From contig BQUP01000004.1 in the NCBI GenBank assembly GCA_022835595.1, positions 1,922,001 to 1,986,000 on the forward strand: DNA of 64,000 bases. Direction: 5' to 3'. Under the pieces are notes generated by a model. It was not told the DNA's origin. It saw nothing but the letters and a program-made list of their open reading frames with translations, and did not search any database. Numbering within the stretch: the stretch's first letter is position 1; each line of letters opens with the position of its first letter. This document shows, one piece after another, positions 58,404-64,000 of the stretch. The position numbers were made by a program, and so were the translations under genes. The stretch comes from Cystobasidium ongulense (lineage: Eukaryota > Basidiomycota > Cystobasidiomycetes > Cystobasidiales > Cystobasidiaceae).

Positions 58404-61400
58404 ATGGCTATACTGAACATCAGCATTCCCCAGTCTGCTCGAAGGCTGGTTCCGAGCGCTCCACACAGCGCTGTACATCCTCCGCCTTCCATGGCTGCCA
58501 GCGCTGGGCCGGCCTCAGCTGTCACTACTCCAGTCCCCGGTGTGCACATGCATCAAATGCACGAGCTTGCTGTCGCTCTATCGGGGCTGACCTCTTTGGA
58601 AGATCTTCTCAACTCACTGCGGGCAAAGTGAGTCCCTCCACGAGCTGCCTTTTTCGCCACCCATCTAGCATAACGCTGACTATGATTTCATTTGTGAAAG
58701 GGCATCGAGAGATAGGCAGATAGCACTCGAACACTTCAGAGATGCCTTACGCAAAGAAGAAGGCCCTTTGCTAGCTGGCGCACCAGGATCATCTCAGCAC
58801 AATCCAAGCTTCCTGTCCGACGCAATGACAGCCAAGTTGACGTCGTTCGCAAGTCTCGACGAGCTCGACGCTAAATGGGCTGTCGTTTCCGCCATTGAAG
58901 AGATACTCAGAGTACATACTCCTGACAAGAAGAGCGCCGCTAGACTGGCCCTCGCTTTGTTCCGAGTCATACCCTGCGCAGATGTAGCGATCACGCGTAA
59001 AGCAGCGAAGCTATATGCGACCTTGATACTCCTTGATGGGATGTCAGTGATGGCAGAATCACAGTCACAGACTATGCTGGAATGGATAGAAGCAGGTACG
59101 TGGCGCAGTGCATCTTGCAAAGGATAATGCCTGATCATACTTGTTTTCTTCCCGCCATTCCTTCGCCACAACAGACTCTCGCAGTGAAAGAAAGCGCCTG
59201 GGAGCAATTATCTTCTTCACTGAAATCTTTAGCGTCGACGAATCTCGTGCAGTCGTCGCACATCACATTCCGCGCGCCGTTCACAGCCTCTGGGACAGCG
59301 CACTCCAAGATCACAAGCTGGAAATCCGCGAGGCCGGCAAGCTCGCTTTGGAGGTATGCGTCGCCAACATGTCAAGACCGGATGCCATCGTGCACCGAGA
59401 AATCCTACTCAACGACGTACTTTCAGTCGTATCATCGCACGCCATCAGCGGACATCAAATACATGGCGCTCTCCTTACTGCCTGCGTGCTTGCTCGAACA
59501 GGTGAAGGAGGCGACTCCAGTGTTCAGCTATTATGGCCTTACGTACTCAAAACCAAAGACAAAGATCTTCATACAAGCAGAGCAGCGATGGAGTTCATGA
59601 CTATTGCCGCCGAGAAAACCCCGGCCGCTTTCCTGCTTCAGTGGCTGCAACCTACAATGAATTGGTTATGCGAAGCCATGAAACGCGAGCGTGACCACAA
59701 TGCAGGTGAGCATCCTTCGTGATTGAACGTCTTAGTCGTAGTCTTCCCGCTGAGCCACTGTTCATAGCTGTTATCGCCATCGCCCGCATACTGCCTGTGG
59801 CGAAATACCAAGCGGATGCTTGGCTCGATAGCATTGTGCACATCCTCCACGATGGTCTGACTCACGTCAAGCGTACTCCTGGTCAAGTGGAAGCCTTACT
59901 AGCGCTCATCGGAGGCTGTGCAACTGCCTTCGGACCAGCTATCGAAAAAGCTCTTACACTCTGCATAGACAGCATGTTCTCGGGAGGTCTAACACCCGCT
60001 CTGGTGGATGCTGCCAATTGTATAGCCTTAAATATCCCAGGACTGGCATACTTGGTCAGGGTACGACTGCTCGACTGCATCAGTATGATTATCACCGGTA
60101 CTTCTTTCCAAGATTTCGCAACGCCTGCAAACTCTGCTCGAAGAGCATCGGTAGCCAGCTTGCGTGAACCACGTCCAGGTCACGAAAGGCGGAGAAGTGC
60201 CAGTCTCCTGGTACGCGCTCGTGCACGCTCGATCTCACCAATGCGAGATCTCGTGTCAACTCAAAGGCCGGAAGATGGAGATGAGCCGGATACTGTTTCG
60301 CAAATACAGGCATTACACTACCTGGGCGCAGTCGACTTTGGTCAACAACCTCTCCTGCTTGGGTTCATACAGCATCAGGTCGCGCCAACGATGTCTTCCA
60401 CCGATGTTGATCTGCGGAGGGCGGCCATGCAAGCTTGCTGTGACTTTCTCGCCAAGGCGGGCTCGATTAATACAGCTGCCAATGATCAGCCGTCATCCGC
60501 TGTTCGAGAGATTGTACATGCCGTTATGCTCGTTGGAGTAGCGGACGACAATGCAGTGCTTAGAGAGGAGGCATTGACTGCTCTCGGTAAACCCCACCTC
60601 GACAAATATTTGGTAAGCGCGGTCTGTCAGCTGCATGCCCTATGCTAGGCTGATCAATCTGCTAGATTGAGCATGAGAGCGTCCGCATGCTTATATGTGC
60701 ACTAAACGACGAAATATTGTATGTTCGTTTAGCTGTCATCAAGCTTCTGGCGAGAACGTCAGTGCAATCCACGTTACTCGAAGGGACAGCAGTAACTGAA
60801 TCGTTCTTCATAGTACATCCTCCACCAAGGCAACAGTCCTTCCTTCTCTGCGTACCGAACTTACTGGGCTTTTAACTGTTCTGGACCAGACTACCGACGG
60901 GTCAGTGCCCGCGCGACTATGCCTTTTCTACTTTACTTGACCTTGGCTTGCATTTTTCCAGACATGCTCGACATCAGATCTTGACTGTGTTAGTGCACAT
61001 CATAGACGCTGCACCTTCGCTGGCCACACTGTATGCTCAGCCAATCATGCAAGTGCTGAGCGCTCAGCTTCAGACAATGGAAGAAGAGCGCCTAGTTGTG
61101 GTTGCATTCGAACTGACAAGGCGGCTGGCTCGACACGCCGGACACTTCCTCCGGGAAAAGGCAATCCCCTTCGTACAGTACACACTTCAAGGCTTGCGTG
61201 ATCAGGCATCTGCAGTAAAGCGCAGATCCGCTGTCGTCACCTTGACAGACATCGTGGCCTACACAGCATGCATGTCCGAAGTTTCGAGTTTGCGAGATGA
61301 TTTTATCGATCTACTCGTGGCACATCTGGCAACCGAAACCAGTATTGCAGAGAAGCGAGAAGCTGTGAGGGCACTCGGCATGCTAGGAGCTAGCCGCCCA

Positions 61401-64000
61401 AGCCTCTCGCCAGAGGATGTCACGGAAAAGCTCATCAAGACCTGGTCGCTCGATGCGGAAGCCATATCTTCGGCCTCGAGTCTGGAAAGCGGTCTCATAT
61501 CTACCGATCCGGATGTTATGCGCATTCGAATGCCGCTATACATAGCAGACTGGGTACTCAACCAGCTCATCACCATCTGGAGGGAGCCTGGTCTGAAGGC
61601 CCTTCATCTTGCAGTGAGTCTCCACTGCCTCTCCCTGTTTCCAGTAGATTCGTTCTCATAATTTCACGTGACTAGGTCGCCGACGCAATAGTACGCATCT
61701 TTAGGCATGAGCGGAGCCGAGTCCGCTCTTGGCATTTCCTCAATAGTATCATACCATGCTTCTTGGATGCTATCAATGATCGCAGTCTAGATACTACGAG
61801 CACCTGCTTTTACATAGCGGCTCTTGGGAAGGTGTGCAAAGTGGCTGACACCCGAGTCGAAGAACACGTTCAATCCATTCTGGGCGCTCTCATGGCGAGA
61901 TGGGACGACGGCCTCGAGCCTACCAATTGCATAGTCGAGGCAATCGCAGACTTGGCTGTTGCATTGCGGGGAAGCTTTCAAAAATACTTGCCGCTGGTCA
62001 TAGCAAAGATCTGTAGTGTGCTACGGCTCCACACTTGTTCAGAGGCAACGGCCTTGGCTGCACTTCGTCTTCTGCAAGAAACGGCAGCCTTATTACGAGA
62101 TTGGACGCATATCATAATACCAGCGCTACTAGCCACTGCCGAAACGCCCACAAGTAACAATTCAATGGCAGTTATGGACACGCTACTCGCCCTCTCCTGT
62201 TCGGCACATATCACGCCGCATTTATCCCGCATTCTGCCGGTACTCCATAAGATGTATCTATGTCCTCATCTCAGTGATAAGGCACTGCGTACTATGTGCT
62301 CTATAGCCAAGGAATGTGGGAAAGACGCCAACAGCTTTGTTCGGGGTTTTGAACGCCACGTCGGAATCACTATCATTGGCCATTGCTATTACAACGAGTA
62401 TCTTGAAGGCACGGGGGGAGTCTTTGAACCGAGGTGAGCATAAAACAACATTAGGTCGACTGTCCCTGACCAGATATCTGCATTAGACCTGAAGAAGCGG
62501 ACGATACTACTGAGGTTCCTGACTTGAACGTCGATAGCATCGTCACTGCATTCGGACCTCCCAAAGGCGCCGTAAGCTGGTCTGACTGGCTCCACAATTT
62601 AACGAGCTCTGTCGTGAAGACCAGCAACAACCACCATGTTCGCGCCTCAGCTCCAGTTTCAGAGGCGTACCCTCCCCTTCAACGGCAGCTTATCAACTAC
62701 GCTACATATACCGATTGGATTGACTTACCCAAGGAGGCTCGAACTGAGATCTGCAGACACTTATCCGAAGCTCTTAGCATGCAAGCAACGCTGGAAGTGC
62801 ATGACATGATTCTTCAGTAAGTGAACAGATAAATGGTTACCTTCCAAGACACTGATGAAAAAAACTCCTCCCCTCATCAGTCTGATAGACTTCATGAGCC
62901 GCATGGGTATCGAGCTTGCTATACCTCCCAAGCTATGTAAAGAAGCTGCCCTCAGAAGAAACTTTTTACATCGGGCACACCGGTATGCAGAGCTGGAATA
63001 TGCAGAAGCACAGGACGAGTCGGTGATCAATGATCTTCTCAAGATTGAGCACGACTTTCAACATCGCGAACCAGACCACGCCCTTGGTCTTCTAACAATG
63101 ACGACCCAGTCCACAGTCGAGTGGGCCGAGCTTGGACAGTGGCATCAGACTTTACAGTCGTACGACGCCGAGCTGGCTAAAGATCCGGAGAGCCACAGCG
63201 CTATCCGAGGAGTGTCTCGGTGTCTACATGCGCTACAGGAGTGGGATATTTTGTTGACATTCGGAGAATCTAAGGTGAATACAGCAGACATCGATCTGCA
63301 ACGCGCAGTGGCTCCCATCATCGCATCAGCAGCGTGGAGCGTCAATCGCTTCGATACGATGGAGCAGGCAATTACACTTATGCAAGGCCCGGAGCGAGCG
63401 TGGTACTCCGGCGTTCTAGCCACAATTGAAAATGATCTTCCTGCGGCAGAAGCGCATATCAATACCGCTAGAGATATGCTGTGCCGAGATTTGGGTATGT
63501 CTTTGGCTAGAACGACATTTACACTGTGTAGAATACTGATTACATCGGCTCCAACAGTCAGTATGCGGGGAACACGATCAGGCCGAGCATACGATCTTTT
63601 GGTACGCACCCAGCTCCTGACTGAGCTGGAAGAAGCGTGAGTCGGCAGCGAACCGTGCAAGAATAGTTGCTGAAGTGACTCATATTAGGGGCCGCTACCG
63701 TCTGTTTGAGAGCGAGCGCCCGCTGATACGAGAGCGGTGGACGCATCGGTTAGGCAAACTCCAGAAGGAAATCGAGGTAATGCAGCGATGTCTCAAGGTA
63801 AGCACGGATAACAAGTATCCTAGTGTGACACGCACTGATGCTCACTTTTTTTTAGATCCATTCCCTTGCGATACCACCCTCTGAGAACGCCAAAGCTATG
63901 ACAAAGTATGCGAGAATATGTAGGAAAGCTGGGAGAAACGATCTCGCATACAAGGTCCTCACCTCTACCATGGCTGTTGGCTCGAGCGATCCTCTTGACT
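58404..64000 (+). CDS. TOR: TOR kinase (target of rapamycin), 5' part, cut by window edge
   Basis: Twelve exons are visible (58404-58627, 58701-59095, 59175-59705, 59768-60612, 60666-60757, 60814-60900, 60962-61613, 61676-62433, 62487-62816, 62881-63636, 63689-63797, 63856 to the edge), about 1641 codons with correct phase throughout. TOR is the central growth kinase of TORC1/TORC2. The N-terminal HEAT array contains SERKRLGAIIFFTEIFSVDE and EIREAGKLALEVC. The later array includes FVQYTLQGLRDQASAVKRRS and TIWREPGLKALHLAVADAIV. The FAT domain starts near ALRRNFLHRAHRYAELEYAE and shows LYALQEWD-type LHALQEWDILLTFGESKVN, ITLMQGPERAWYSGVLATIE and RERWTHRLGKLQKEIEVMQR. The FRB, kinase and FATC domains lie beyond 64000. 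A basic Arg/Ser insert (RRASVASLREP to RARARSIS, about 60140-60240) interrupts the HEAT array. Confidence 0.93.

Noticed and set aside
1-64000. tRNA, rRNA, CRISPR, transposon and viral-remnant signals
   Set aside because: No cloverleaf with a proper T-loop, no array, and no transposase, reverse transcriptase, LTR or capsid-like sequence was found on reading.

Overview
The window is a gene-dense stretch of a fungal nuclear genome, almost certainly Basidiomycota. Genes are split by many short introns (mostly 50-110 nt) with GT-AG ends and a strong CTGAC/GCTGAC branch-point motif 10-40 nt before the acceptor. Base composition is near 50% GC. The gene set is typical of fungi: DASH subunit Spc19, TOR, GPI8, Cho1-type phosphatidylserine synthase, fungal GH16 and GH27 enzymes, Lunapark. 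The subphylum cannot be fixed from sequence alone; a Pucciniomycotina-like yeast or small-genome basidiomycete is a reasonable guess. I read exon structures by hand for 31 protein genes. For nearly all of them the spliced length is an exact multiple of three and domain motifs continue across the junctions. I see no transposon, retroelement, viral remnant, rRNA, convincing tRNA or CRISPR.

Layout. 0.1-0.7 kb: small Cys/His-rich protein (+). 1.6-4.2 kb: SIMPL-domain protein (-) and an OM14-like mitochondrial outer-membrane protein with long amphipathic repeats (-). 5.1-11.2 kb: RPB3, a DHHC palmitoyltransferase (Erf2 type) and a MAG1-type DNA glycosylase (all +). 11.3-14.9 kb: tandem pair of DUF1275 (YoaK-like) membrane proteins (-). 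16.2-18.5 kb: low-complexity protein (-). 19.1-20.7 kb: MDR oxidoreductase (+). 20.9-22.9 kb: UNC93-like transporter (-). 23.8-25.9 kb: GH27 alpha-galactosidase with a ricin-like tail, frame broken by a 20-bp tandem duplication (+). 26.6-27.9 kb: GPI-anchored Cys-rich surface protein (+). 28.5-31.4 kb: tandem pair of DUF4188 proteins (+). 33.5-34.6 kb: GH16 glucanase (+). 35.1-37.0 kb: Lunapark (+). 38.0-42.6 kb: tandem pair of PP1 catalytic subunits, the second strongly diverged (+). 43.0-46.5 kb: 1104-residue serine-rich protein (-). 47.4-50.7 kb: Cho1, a coiled-coil protein and Spc19 (all -). 50.8-51.5 kb: SmD1 with a 6-nt micro-exon (+). 51.9-55.2 kb: asparaginyl-tRNA synthetase and GPI8 (-). 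55.6-57.7 kb: HCNGP/SAP30BP-like (+) and DNAJC17/Cwf23-like (-). 58.4-64.0 kb: TOR kinase, cut by the window edge (+).

Most genes are housekeeping and not a pathway cluster. Loose functional links are: secretion, ER and cell surface (GPI8, Lunapark, Cho1, the GPI-anchored protein, the glycosidases); splicing (SmD1, HCNGP, DNAJC17 within 7 kb); and signalling (TOR, PP1). The most distinctive property is three separate tandem gene duplications in 64 kb, each keeping internal exon lengths exactly. The PP1 pair is the most interesting because the second copy keeps the catalytic residues but has lost regulatory-docking residues and the C-terminal inhibitory TPPR site.
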